From Prostheceraeus crozeri (Eukaryota > Platyhelminthes > Polycladida > Euryleptidae): 64,000 nt of DNA. Positions within the stretch are counted from its first letter, which is position 1, and every line of letters starts with the position of its first letter. The stretch spans positions 186,001 to 250,000 of the forward strand of contig CAJQUW010001746.1 of the NCBI GenBank assembly GCA_907163375.1, given 5' to 3'. Below the pieces are notes generated by a model. It did no database searches. It saw only the letters and a program-made list of their open reading frames with translations, and had not been told where the DNA came from. Below, piece by piece: positions 26,401 to 41,400 of the stretch. A program made the translations under genes and the position numbers.

Positions 26401-29400
26401 TTAGATTTGACCCGACCAAGGTCTCCCGGACGCAGAGCGAACATTCTACCACAAGGCCACAGCGCCGGTGGAAAAGGCTCGCTAATTCGTCCTTTTCACA
26501 TATCTCAAAATTGGAAAGATTGATGACTGATTAATCTAGGAGAGGATTACTCATCCAATCAAATTCTTCAATGCTGATTGAGGGAAACTATTCTTCAATT
26601 TCATTTTCTAAACATGTCAGATGCCCCCCTAATAATGATAATCATTTCGGCAACACAGGTTTTGCGAATTGATGGAAACATATCCAAATCATATACTTTC
26701 ATTCTATTCTCCCACATTGCAATCTTTTCTTAAAAGCAACTAATTTATCTGTCGCCGTAAGAATGTTTTCATTTCTGCTTTGTGTATTGTTGTTCAGACT
26801 GTTGAGATGGCCAAATATATCACTAAAGTACTCTATCCTGGATATCCAAAATTCATTTTTAAGCTGTCTGCAAAATCTAGCAAGCTTATTTGTTTTCAAA
26901 AAAATAAAAAGTTCTGTCAGTAGCTCAATTACGCGAGATGGCACCTTTCCTTCCGACAACCATCTTTTTTGTGTGCAATAGAAGACGTGTGAACAGCAAC
27001 TCCAAATTTTTCTTTTTTTTGATAATGTCAGTAATTTTTGAATTTATCATCTTTGAATCAGAAGTAGCATTTGCAGGAAAATAGAAGTGTAAATACAATC
27101 TTGCATTCAATTGTTTCATTAGATTCTCGCATTATAATCAACAGTAATTTCACAGCACGTGTGTTGGGCTATTTATGCGTAGTCTCTTGCACACTATTAA
27201 GATCTGAACATGCATTTATCGAAAGATGAGAGGTTCTTACAAATATATTGATGTGTTCTGAAACACAATTCACCGTCTCTGAAATTAAAGCTTGACATCT
27301 GAAATACAAGTTACCAATTCTAAAATTGTTATGACGATTTCTGAATTACTTTTAGTGAGTGAATTATAACTAAAGACATTTCAATTCGAAATGACCGATT
27401 CTTGGATATGAACTGCAAATCCGAAATATAAATGACACTTTCCTAAATATAAATCGTCTTTTCTAAAATTCTGAATTATAAATAATCGGATTTGCAATTA
27501 GCAAGTTAGTTAAATTTCGACGGGCATTCATTAAGTATAACTTTAAACACACTACTGGCGAATCGCCTAATTTAGTGCGCCTGCAATAATCAATAAATGC
27601 TGCTTTAGTTATAACTGCTGGAGTTGTGTCGATGTTGAGAGATGTAAACTAGGCCTGCTGATGATTCCTAATATTGGATGAAATAGCAGCTATTCAGGCA
27701 TGTTTCCATTTTTCAACTGAGAATGTAACTCAATATTTAATTATTCTATTTACATTGTGTTTGCAAGAAGCAGCAGTTATTAATTGCTGCAGGTGCACTA
27801 ACTTAGGCGATTTGCCAGTAGTGTGTTTAAAGTGATACTTAATGAATGGCCGTCGAAATTTCACTAACTTGCTAATTGCAAATCTGAAATTAATCCGGGC
27901 ATAGCTGCAACTTTAAATAGGGAGTTGTGTCGATGTTGAGAGATATAAACTAGGCCTGCTGATGATTCCTGATATTGGATGAAATAGCAGCTATTCAGGT
28001 CTGTTTCCATTTTTCAACTGAGGATCCAACTCAATATTTAATTATTCTATTTACATATAAATGATCAAGGAGTTTTGAATTTCCTAATATAAATGAAATT
28101 AATACAGAGAATGAAATCTCTGAAATTAAAGTAATGGTATCAAAAATATAAATGCTTCAATTTGAAATGTAAGCTTAAAATACCGATATAAATGTGTTGA
28201 ATCCTTAAATGTAGAGCTCTGTAATTAAAATAGAAATGGTGAATTTGGTAAGAACTTGTCCTTGTATAAAATTCACTTGGAAACTATAGTATAGGTTCGT
28301 GTCTTGCATGGAGGTGAAGAGAAGTAAAAAAATGTCGAACTGAAAACCCTATCGATCATGTAGGCTGCTGTTCCGATGTTCATAATTAACTCACGATATA
28401 AGATCCAGACCAACGGCCTTCAATTCTTGGAAACATTTAGCAAACACTCCATTCCTTATAGATGAACAATGTTGTCTCGCTTCTTTCCTCTCTGCAGGAG
28501 AACATTCAGGAAACATTTGATTTTTGTCTTCACAATTCCTGCAAGTGATAGAAAAGCAATTGAATGCGGTAATTATTAATTTATTTAGGCTAAATAATTA
28601 ACAATTTTTCAATAGTAAATGATATCATGCCAACATTATATTCTGCCTACATATCCTATATACATTATCTGATGAGCGTTGATAGAGTTTGACACATTGA
28701 ATTTCCGCCACAGCTAATCAAAGTACACGAAAATCATTTTATATATCAATCCAAAAATGGCAGTCGAATTTCATTCAGAGATATTTACAATATTGATGTT
28801 ATAATATCAAAATACACAAATGCACGACTATATTTGAGATTTGCAACTTCTTCCAGAAAATGAGTAACAAACTTTTCAACCAAAAGTAGACTTTAAGAAT
28901 AGCGGCTTTGTCTTGGTCAAGTGGAGTCAAGTACAATTGGTGTTCATGTGAATATTTTCAGCTCCCATGGGTGTTCAGTTTTGGGTTTTTTTACTTCATT
29001 CAATTACATTGGTCAAAAAAAAGGCGAAATAGGGTTTCAAAGTATTTTTTCAAACTGGTGCCATTCATTCAACGAATCGAGGAAGCAATATGCATGTACA
29101 CGTAGAATATAGCTGAAGTGGAGGCTAGAGACTGATGGTGAATATATCGTAAAACACCTATCAAATTCAAAATGAGTCTGTAATATGAGGAGACAAGTTC
29201 CACATAATTCTTCAAAAATTACGAGTTCGAGATGGGCATCTATTATTTTACAGAAGCAAGTTTTGAAAACGTCTTACTCATTCATGGTGTCTTTCTCCAC
29301 TGTCCACGAGTTTCCAATAAGAGCATGTCTGTTTGGATGGTTGGAGACATCGTATCCACGACGTGTGACGAGATCATCCTTTTCGTTTCTGTTACAGTCT

Positions 29401-32400
29401 CCGCAGATACCTAGAAAGCATATTTCTCGTAAGAGTTACTTACAAGCAAATATTAACACACAGAAATGTTAATTTACCAAGAAATTTCGAAATCCTGATT
29501 TCGAGATTGCATAAGCTTGACTAACATTGTACAAACTAGTTCATGATTGAGAGACAAACAAAAATTGTATGCACAGTTAGAGTTAAAAAAACATAGCGTG
29601 TTTTCGAACCATGTTTCTTTAGAAGCTTCCAATTGATGACAGTCGATATAAAATTTTCCTCTGTATAAACTATAAATTTTGACCTTAATAACATGCTCCC
29701 AGCCATCACAATTGTCCCTTAGGTATAGATGAACTTGAAGCCAGCAATCGTACTTCTATGTCATAATGCTCAGTAGGCTACCTGATATTATACACACACT
29801 AACGCATGGCACGACTACAGCAAGTTATATTTCAGTATGATATAAGGTTTCCAACATCAATTGAATAGCTGCATCAGAAGGACAAAAATAACAGTTTGAA
29901 TGCTAAGTAATATTGAAAACAGTCGCTTGAAACTGCTTTTAAAGCCAGATTTCCCTTGAATATTTACAAATGGACTTAAATGTAAAACATCATTAAAGTC
30001 ATGCACTCATGCATTAAAATTTCACTTCCAAGTTGTAAGAGAATGATGCTTAATAATGCAGCAAATGCCATTGCCATAGAATCCTTCAAGATGTGTCCAA
30101 TGTATATTGGAATCATAGTCACTGTTCGTTGCTGTTAGTGATGGCCCTATCTAATTACGCTAAATTTTATATCAGAATATGATCTGATAGCTGAAAGTGC
30201 GATTGTAATCTGAAGCATACGATCTATAACTAATTCAGTAATAATTCTTTACGCTAGAACTCAACCAATCAGGCTATTGCGATTATCTTATTTCACTTAT
30301 CAATTAATTGATATGTAATTGCTTTTCACAACCCTAATCAACAATCAACCTACTTTAACTAAATGTCACGTCAAAAACGAGAATGATGTCGAGAAAATTA
30401 AAAATTATCTAAAGAGCTCAACTTAAAAGTTAATGCAGCATCCCAAAACAGTCTATTAATTTGACAATTCTTTACATTGTCGAATGAGTCACTTTCAATC
30501 AATATTTTCATAGATGCGAATTTTGGCTTGCAAAATTTCGCGGCTTGGGATACAGATATCGAACGATTAAATATATTCGACTCAACCTTCGGATATACTC
30601 ATATGAATATACCTACAGCGAGTTGACGACAGCGTACAAAAGAAAGAATTTAAGAGATATATGTAAATAAACACGCTCTTTCCCTAATTACCGTATATCC
30701 TCCAGTAGAACCCGGGGTCTCTGATAGAGCCCGGGTCAGACTCCGAAGCATCTTATGGACCCTTTAGACCATAGATAAACATCCCGTTACTTCTGTACAA
30801 GAGGCCGAAAATTCTTGTAATTTTGATTTGATTTTATTATTTGACTGCTTCGACCAAATAAAAACACGGAGTGCACACTGAAAAGTGTTCTTGCTTTTGC
30901 TATTATGCTGTACAATTGTTCATGTACTTACCGTATACGGTACCTGGTAGGTATTAATATACAAGACATGACGATTTCACAATTAGTAGGCTAATAGTGG
31001 CAGTGAATAGTTTCAACCTCTAATAATGTACCAATGCGTACCGGTATACTCGCATGCACCCAGGTTTCACACATGGGCTACACTTGATACCGGTATGTTA
31101 ATTTTCTGACTCAATAACAAGCACTTGTCTGCTTTGGAAATATGAAAGACTTTCACACATACACTACTGGCATACCGGCATTGCGGATAATTGGCCTATT
31201 ACATGATATTACTATGAATCTACAGTATGACATACCTAGCATGGACACCAGAAACAGAAATTTGACAAAAGATTAAAGAGACAGAAGATAAATACGAACT
31301 TCAGTGTTGAATAATGATGCTAGAGTAAGTATGCTACAAGAATACCTGGGCTACTAAAGATTATCAGGCGCATGTAAGAAAGATATAAACTGAGGTACAC
31401 TGTACTAGCAGTAGCATAGAAGTGGATAATAGTACACTAGAATGGAAGTTTCATATCTTGCCTATGTACAATGATGGCACATGGAAAATCTATGGTTTGT
31501 AGATCAGATTCGACCTAAAACATTGTATCATAGTGAAACTATTTGCCAAGTTGGTTGTGGAAGTTGTTGACAGTAAATTACAGGATTTTCATGAAGAGAA
31601 TTGCAAGTGAGATGGCGGCATTGTTTCATGTGAAATAGTGTGTCTTAATAGTGGATTAATATAGTGTGTCTATTTGTAGCAGTCACTGACAACTATTTCC
31701 CAATTTTTCAATATTGGAATGTGAATTAAAAATTGGTTCACAAAGTCATAATTGAAAGTGGTCGGTGTGCTGTTTGTAAGAACATCTGAAGAATTCACAG
31801 ATAGAAAGTCTAATTATTGCATAATTTCTTCTTCAAGCGGCTAAGAAACCTGGCGCTTTTCTGGAATAAACACATTGAAAGTTTCTTTACCGACAATCAT
31901 TTCTCAAATAAATGAAATTTCGCTAGAACTTTTCAATTAATCATTGAATGACACATGTGATATTTTGGAAGCTGATATTCGAATGCATGTAGAGATTTTG
32001 ATATTGTTCAAATGTAAAGAACAGGGGAACCCCTTAAAGTAAAATGAATACTCTTAAGATTTCTTGGCTGCTGATTTCAAGCTGGAGCTATGCATGTTCT
32101 GTAAATCGACATTACAAGTTGCATAAGAGTCTGATTATACTATTGATAGATTATCGGAGCGATGTTTCAAAATGATGAACGTACAGAACTTTTAAAAGGA
32201 TTTCCTTCTTCGTCATCCTGTCGGCGCAGCATTTTGTAAATTCACTATTGCTTTTGAGTACATGGTCTTTGGACAAGGGCCAACAATCCAGATCAAGAAT
32301 TGGCCTTCAGAATCAAGATCAGGTATGTTAATCAAGCATTCAGATCAAGAATTGTAATGCCAATCAAAAAACATGAAAGCCAGATCGCACAAGTTGCATT

Positions 32401-35400
32401 TTGCCCCAACTAAGTTCCTCCGGCGTGAGCAATAATTTTCATGCAATTTCCATTCTAGGACTTTCTATGGTATTGTTAATTTCTATGAGCAGTAGCTAGA
32501 GTCCTCAAGTAATAGGCCGGTATTTTTGTGTAGGTTAACCGAATGATATGGTTGATGTGGTTTTACCGATAAATTTTTAATGCAATAAAATAGAACCCGG
32601 GTAAGAGCAACATGAATTAATAGAATCCCCGGGTTCTATGAGAAGATACACGGTAATTCTAAGAAAAATTTTACATTGGAAATAAACATGGTGTCATGAC
32701 ACCAAAGTGATGCTCATACCCTCCATTTTTCCATTCCATCGACTTCTTTTCAAAGAAACTCGAACATTTTCAGAATCGAACGAGATGTAGTTAATACCGC
32801 ATTCTTTAGCAGGGCGAATGACGACTTTTGTTTCTGTCAAGTGTACGACTGATACGTCTTTGTCTTCAATGACTCCTTCTGCTTTTTCTCCATCTATCTA
32901 AAGAGCAGAAAAACAGTTTTTCATTGATTAATAATCTCCTCTTCGTTTCTGCTACAGTCTCCGCAGATACCTAGAAAGCATATTTCTCGTAAGAGTTACT
33001 TACAAGCAAATATTAACACACAGAAATATTAATTTACCAAGAAATTTCGAAATCCTGATTTCGAGATTGCATAAACTTGACTAACATTGTACAAACTAGT
33101 TCATGATTGAGAAACAAATGAAAATTGCATGCACAGTTAGGGTTAAAAAAACACATTGTGTTTTCGAATCATGCTTCTTTAGAAATTTCCAAATAATGAC
33201 AGTCGGTACAAAATTGCTGAAATTTGGTATCATTTGCTTTTCTGACGCCCATTTGTATTTAATTTCTAATAAAAAATTTACTCTTTCTTGACGATATGTC
33301 TCAGACCGATTTTATTTTCTCAATTACTTCGCATGTTAACCACGATAAAGATACGCGGTGGCCGTGGTCACTAAATATATCGTCAAGAAACAATAACTTT
33401 TTTAAAATTATTAATTTGAGTTTAGTTTGGTACGAGTACATCAGTTTGTTTTCATAATTCATGCTATAACACAGGAAGACTGAATTGATACACATTGTAA
33501 AATTCCTTTTCGATAGTTTAAGGCTGTATCTCCTCCACTTGCTAAAAAATAACCTATAATAAATACTTGAACCTTTAACTTCACTTCTTCCCTACTGGTG
33601 CCTTGGACAGTGCTGACATACTGTAGTTAGACTTTAGACGGATCGATATGGCATTCTTAATCCGGATGTCCTTCCTGCCGACTTCCATTGACAGTTTCGA
33701 GGCTCGATCTCAAGGCCAAAAGATCGCTAGGCCAAGCACTCAACCACTGCCACAGAAACAACGCAACTGTCTACAACCTGTAAAAGTGCTCTGGGTGGTA
33801 CAGCGGTTAAGTGCTTCACCAAAAGATCTTTTTAAACGAGCCGTACATGGATGAAGCTGAAGACATTTTTGAATGAACTGTTATAGATGAAAATGTACAG
33901 AGTATGTAGCTTAAAAAACATTGATATTCTTACCATAATGATTCCTCGTTTACCCAAAAAAACTGTTCTGTTGCGGAACTTGAAGGTCACAGATCTTGTC
34001 CATGAAACATTGAAGGCGTAATGAATGTCATTGGACTGCTTACGTCGGTCTTCATTTTTGACTACGACGGAGAAACTGCAGTCAGTATTATTAGCTTTTG
34101 ACTTGGCGAGTATGTATTCACAGCTACCCATGAAATGTATATTTGCTCCATCAAAAGTTCTGTAATGCGGATCTCCAGTACCGGTGCAAAGACATGCCTC
34201 TATAAGAGATATTGTGAATTTTAGGGAAGTGGTCAAAATATAATTACCAAATAGACTATAGAAGTCATGAAGGTGATAGACTGCAGCAATTGTATAGATT
34301 ACATACGTTCTTATAGTTATAGTTGGCCACAGCGGTATATATCTGCCTAAATTTATTGACAGGCAATTTTGAGTAGACCGAGGTACAGTCGAGTCATTTG
34401 AAAGAACAATCAAGCAACCGGATTAAATTGTGTAGACGCAGACAGTTACCGTTTATCAGCAGTGTGCATGAAAGTCGTTAATGAATTGGTCAGCTCGAAC
34501 ATCGCGAACTTAAGCTGTATAAAAGGTGTTCGTTTTTTGCTGATGAATCGTTATTGGAAGCCGTTCATTTTCCAATGTCAATTGAGCAGTTAGGTTGAAT
34601 TTTTATTACTGCGAAACATGATTAAATATCAGTCTTATTAAGCAGTACTTATGGTCAAGTATTTCGCTTTCATCAAGTACTTGCATTTTTGGTAACTGTT
34701 TGCGTGTATATTTTAACAAAACGAGGCTAAAATGTGCGTGAACTGAGAGTCTGCAAGAACAAGCCTCGTGACAGGAGTTTTAGTCTTTTCCTTTAGCTCG
34801 CCTGTTCTCCAGCAGACAGTGATCAATTTGATGCAATATGACATGCCTTCTAAGGACAAGCTTCTGTTTATGTTGCAATGTTGTTTTGTGCGCTTTTCAA
34901 GTATTTTATGAGTTTTGTTGGGCACGCCTCGGGAGTCGATCGTCCGACTGCTGATCATCCAAGATTGTTAAAGGACTTAAACTAGACGTTGGCAACCGGT
35001 CATCCTGCCCATGAGCCAGGCTTGCCGTTGGGATGGATTTCCAGCCCAATCGCAATGAGAATTTCCATTGGGATCCCAATAGAAATCCAAATAACCTGCT
35101 TTAGAGCTAAAAACGTACGCAATTTGACCCCAAGCTGCATCGGGCTTACCGCTTAGGCCTGCCAAATGTGATACTTTTTGAATTGACGAAGTCCACGGTC
35201 GTAGGCCTAGGACTAGACTGGCCTTAATAGTAATAGGGGCTTTAATTATTTTAAACAATAATGTATAGTAGGCGTACTGAATGGCTATATTTTGCACCAA
35301 GACCGCCTTCACCTAAGAGCTTATAGGGGTCTACGTGTATAGCTAATATGTATGAATGAACTACAAACACACTTGGCATTTTAAGCCTATATCGGAAATG

Positions 35401-38400
35401 CGGTGTTAATAAACAGCTCGCTACACGGACTCACACGTACAGTAGGCAACAGGCAGTAGACAGCGGCTTATGCGGTTAAACAGGCTTGAAAAGCTTACAA
35501 TGTATAGCTTAATTACAGAAGCGGCGACGCGCATGACAACGTACAGGCGAATTGTACTTATTGATATATATTACATAGCTGCTACCTTTTTTAGCAGCAC
35601 TAATTTTAGCAACTAGGGAAGTTAAAGCCATAGAGTAGGACTAAAGCTTAAAATTTGTGTAGATCGCACTAAGAGCTCTCAATGCTCGAATTCGAGAGAG
35701 GCAAGGTCAGACTAGAGACACAGAAAAATGAACTGCTCTGTACAATCCGGAAACATTTGTAACGTACTGACTAATGTCAACGATTACATGTACATTTTGT
35801 TGGGAGAGGGCTTATTGGGATCTATTGGGATTGGGGTGGATTTTTGGTAGACCAATCCCAACGCAAGCCTGCCATGAGCCCGTGCCACTTTTCAAGTACA
35901 ATTATGTTTGTCTTGTTTTATGGCTAAGTGAACTTTTATCATGATCTGTCGTTTTTGCCAAAGCGAACGCAATAATGAGTACACATCAACCTTTTGAGGT
36001 AAACTGGAAGTTATTTTCTACATGTGTAGATAGTTGTATAGGCCTACATGTTTTTTCTCATAGCTTATATATGTATTTTGTATTTACATAGTAGACAAAC
36101 TGCGGTATGTGATATTTATAGTTGCAGTATAGAACACCCAGTAGATAAGCTCATACCGGTACATGAAGAAGTGCGACTTATAGGCCAAAAACGATGTGTA
36201 CATTGTTACTGAATCTCATAACTACAGTAACTGAACATTAACTTCATGTAACAGGTTTTTTTGTCAGATTGCATGTGCAATAAGCAATGCATAGATGGAT
36301 ATAGAAAAGTATTAGTACTTCTGGAGGAATACAGTACCTCCATGGCAGTGCTACCTGTGAAAGATGTGCTTTAGAATAAACTCGATTGTGGGAAAAATGT
36401 TCGCTATGCCGATGTGGGTTTATTAGTTTGTTGATACAATATATTTTCACGGATATTTTGTATTAAAATTAAAGAGGAGTTGTCGCTTCACAGATACCAG
36501 TGTCATGATATCCCCACTCACCGACTAAATTAGTGACCGGAAAAACATATCAGAAAACTACAGCAACTTGATTTCCCCCACGGAAAAAACAAGCAAATAA
36601 ATTGTCTAGAAGTCTCAGTTTGAATTACTATATCAGTTTAAAGCTTAACAGAGCTGCAAGAACAAACCTAATAAAGTCTCCTAAAAGCCACAAACCTATC
36701 TCAATTTACAGGATATTTACAGGATAAAGACATTTTTTGACTTTTTCAAGATAAAGAAGAGGGAAATGAATAGCACGGATAATAAGAGACAGTCTCCAAA
36801 AATCGCAACTGTTTTCCCCGGAAATAATAATTTATATAGGTTTGACCGATCAAGAAGATAATCATCTGTTTCATATTAAGTAAAGACATCTCAACTGCAG
36901 AATAACCTGATCATTCGCAACATTAACACTTCAAGTTCATCGCTGACATTCCAACAGCAAAATTTCCGAAATTAGGTGAAGCCTTCCCGCTTAAAATGCC
37001 AATTGCCATAGGACAGCACAATGAAGACAAAATCTAAGGAAAATGCACCCTAATTAATGGCGATCTGCACCCCCGCAGACATGAAACAAAGAGGCAAATG
37101 TTAGCTAACAAGTAGGGGCTTGAACAAGTACCGTGACAACATTAAAATGTCTATCAAAAAGTCTTGGAGTGTATTCTTCCATGGTTAGGGCTATAGGAGT
37201 CATTACACATTTATCGATTGATCTCATGATCGATGCGTTTTATGTTTTTCTAGGATTTATCATCGATGTTGACTTCATTAAATATTATTGGAGTATCATT
37301 TCAAGACAAAAAGAGATTAGCTAATATTGAATATAGCAACTAACATCCATCTGTATTGTAAGTTTATAAATACGTTCATTGTTTCATTTTGCATTTGAAA
37401 CGACAATGCTGCATTTGATTTGGTGAAGAGCAGCAGTTTACTCATCCATACCGGAAAAAATGCACTTGAAACGGCAGTGACGCAAATTTTTTTCGACTGC
37501 TGCGCTTTGAAATAGCATTGTCAATCTTGAAGGGACAAAACTCTTTCTTGACGGGTCAAACCTATATTACACATCCCGCCCGTAAAAAGAAAACAGGGGA
37601 AAGTAGGAAGAGCAACAGTGGCATGATCACATGTAGATAGAGCTCGGATATAACCACACTAAATACAGCTCAAATGCTGATTGCGATCGCATACAAAAAG
37701 ATAAATGTTTTGCAGAAATAAAAAGGAAGAAGTCATTAAAAAACTGTTTCAGAAATAAATAGCAACAAAGGTATCAATTTTACAAGGGAATTTTTATCTT
37801 GGCAATTTTATACCGATACTTTCTAAAAAAGTGTTGAAACCACCTATGTGTGTACAGAAAGAGTTTCCTTTCAATAATTAGTAGGACAAAAAAGTCTTAA
37901 ATCTGAAAGTAAAGAAAAAAATGCAAAGTTGCCTGCTTCTTGATCATACATCCATAAAAAAACTGATTTTTCGCTTTGTTTAAGTTAATAGGACTTGAAT
38001 AGACAGTAGCTGCGTGTTGATGGTCATTTCAGCCGTTCATCTAAAAAATGTTGCTTGTTTATACTCGGAAGCACATTCGGCGAAACGCCGCTCTTCCATG
38101 TGACCGAGTTCCATAAATTCCACTCTCATTCTTCCGCGCTGAGTGTTTATCAGACACCGATCTAAGTCAATGTTGCTAGATCTATATTTAATCACATAAG
38201 AAGCAAGAACTGTATCGTGAAAACGATTTCAGAATAAAATTACATCGCAGATAGCACTTCATTCAATGCGAGTCAAAAAAAGTAGCAAAATGTGAAAAGT
38301 GAAAATGTAATTATATATGTATTATATATGTAAATTAGCACAATTTTAAAATAAAAAGTCTTTCTGAATACACAATTCAGGTCTCAGTTGCCGTATAGAT

Positions 38401-41400
38401 GCACTTTCAATGATTGACAATTGCAATGAGCCTCTCGTCCTCTTGAACACCGTAAACCCTTGCTTTTCTTTTTGCAGTATCATTGACTTGTTCTACTTTT
38501 ATTGAATTGATCTACATTTATCGAAATCTTTATTATTAATTAAGACAAAGAAAACAGTTAATATGAAAGGATCATCTCCTCTTCGTTATTATAGAATGTC
38601 GGATTTCTATGGACGCATCCATGTTAAAGAAGAATTAATTTCATTTGTACGAATGGCTTCTAGGTCGGTTATACTTAATCACACAAATCCTTTGATGTAA
38701 TATTTCATATGCGATGCTTGACTAGATACTCAGGATGGAATTCACTGAAATGTGAAACAATGGCAACAGCTTCCAGGCGACATAGGAGAATCGATTCAAT
38801 GCTTCTGGTCTGGGCTTACCAAAGATCTGCAATATCCCTGACTTCAAGCCTGAGGCATCGGATTGTTTAAGTGTAAATACCAATGAAGATTCACGTCTTG
38901 TCACAAAAAATTAATTCTGCATGTGATCACAACCAACATTTGAACTGCAATAAGTGTGCCTGTCATGTTACGTTCCCTCTGCCTGCTGTGAGCAAAGTTC
39001 AAAATTCTAAATCTTGCTTGCGACAGGCAGAAGAGACATTCAAAAATGACCTCTAAACACGGATACCTTGGAAGACTTCTTGAAGATATCTTGATACTTC
39101 ACAAATTTTTGATTGGCATTTTTCTGTTATGAAACATGACAGGTCACCATAATATGGTTGCAGTCGAAAAAACAGGCAGGATACCTAGCGAAATTTTGTA
39201 AAGGAATGCAATGTATTTTGTTGATCACACTCAATAACGTTGCTATGAGAATAAAAGGTTTCTATGTGGAGATAATTCACCAAGGAGATCTCCTTGCAAT
39301 TGACCATCAAAATAATCTTGTCAGAACTTTAATTTCTGAAGCCAATTTCATTCATTCACTGAAACAAGCTCTGAACAGAAAACACAAACAACAGCGGCCA
39401 ACAACAACCAGCATACAGCCGCATACAACCAGTAAGCGGCCATTCAATTTAATATCGCATTCCATTTGATATTTAAAAGTCCGAGGATCATGTGTTTTCG
39501 CAGATGGTGTAGCTCTTGATGAAGGTCAAGACGACCGAAACGTTGGGTACATTCCATTTTACCCGAATATACATCAGGGGCGGTCCGTAATTAGACGCGG
39601 GCTATTCGCTGAATACCCACTAGTTTTCTCGAAAAAATCACAAATTATCCTTCAACTGTTGAAAACTAATTCTGTGAAGCACAGCTGATTGCTTTCTCTG
39701 AGCTTCCCGAGATTATCTATATTTAGTCGGCTGAAAGCTAACTCTCTCTGGCTGAAAGCGACGTCTGATGGTGAATCTCGTTTAGCTGCCTAACTGTGTT
39801 CACAGCAGTTCACGGCTGCCAATTATATTCGAGCTAGTTCAACGTCAAATCAGAATGCCACCTCTCTCACGCGAATACAATAATCGTAAACGCGCTGCTG
39901 CTTACAGCGTCCCACTATGTGGCGAGAGTTTAACAAGCGTTAATTGATGATGTCGACTTACAATTATGCTTGCAATGCTGTGATTGCTTGAACGCACTAC
40001 AAATTGAAGTTAATACACACTCAGCTCCAGCTGCAAGGGAAAGTATAGGGGCCTATAGTATGAGACCCGGCTCTACAAAATGCAGCTCAAAATATAGTGA
40101 ATACCCTATCTGAAAACTCACCGCACGCCCCTGATATATATGTAGGCTATGTATTTACAATTTCGGCCTTAAAAAAAGAGTGCTCAATTCTTTGAAAAAT
40201 GGCTAAATTGAAGAAATTACGAATGTAGGTGATCAGCACAAGAGCGGGAGGGGACTTAATCAATGAAATTAAAATAAACGGCGTTCACATTTTGAAAGCG
40301 AACGTGATCTGAACAGCCATTCCTTGCATATAGTGCTCTTAAGTTTGAGCAGTAGCTTTATGTAAACAGATAAAAGAATAAGGAGAAGCACTTACTTTCG
40401 CATCTGGTAGTTGGATCACCTTGATATCCTTGAGCGCATCTACATTGGTAACCTTTGCCTTCCTCTGCATATGTACAATATGCATTAGTACCGCAATTCT
40501 GTCTGTTCAATCCACACCGTTTAGTAGGTAATCTCGCGCACAAAAATGGGAGTTCTGTGAAACTTCTAATACTTTCCAATTCGTATATCACTTTGTCTCC
40601 ATCTAATACTATAACAATTCCATATGGTTCATGATCGCGTGGCTTAAGTTCCTTCATTGCTTGAATTAGGATAATAGCGCCACTTTCCAAGGACAGTAAT
40701 TGACTACGATAGAAATATGCTCCAGTCCATGCCTTGTTTATCTTAGCAGCTCTCCTGAAATATTAAATAATACAGAAACATCATTACACTGAAATAAATA
40801 TATCATTAAGGATGGCCTGTGAGGCGCTAAGTCATTTAACGTGCTCGAAAATATTTTTCTTTCTTGTGTAAACTAAGTATGCATATTGTGTTATGACCAT
40901 AGCCTGCATATTCGACTTGCAATATTGATAAGTGACTTCTAAAGCATGAGTAAGGCTGCCTGATTATGGCTTGAGTTACGATTGAGCAAGCGACACTAGC
41001 TAGCCCACAAGCCACTTTGTTGGTCTATTTTGCAATCGGGTTCCATCATCGCTTCCATACACTTAGATTACTTTGAGATTAGCGAGATTAGCAGGAAACA
41101 GGTGGCTTCTCAACAGCAACAAAAACTGTTCAAATTGACCGAAAAATATAGCTTTAGTAAATTAGCTCTGCAATTAGTTAAGCGATATAATGAAAAGGTA
41201 GTTTTAGGAAATCATTTCTCATTAGAAGAGCTCGTTCAATAGTTTTCAAAATACGGGTGAATACCGTACCTCCTTCCTCCGTGTTTGTCAATGTATATCA
41301 ATTATATCATGCAGTTAGTAAATAATAAAGAGAATCAAATAAATTGTCATTTCAGGTTTTGATTTTAAATGCCATTGACCAAATACAATGATACTTACTG

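Noticed and set aside
33832-34413. Single 193-codon minus-strand gene
   Set aside because: Only 33934-34199 matches VWD. The ends are intron sequence past a good donor and acceptor.
39158-39469. Possible coding exon of 103 codons
   Set aside because: No recognisable domain, no fitting splice sites, and it is on the opposite strand to the gene whose intron contains it.
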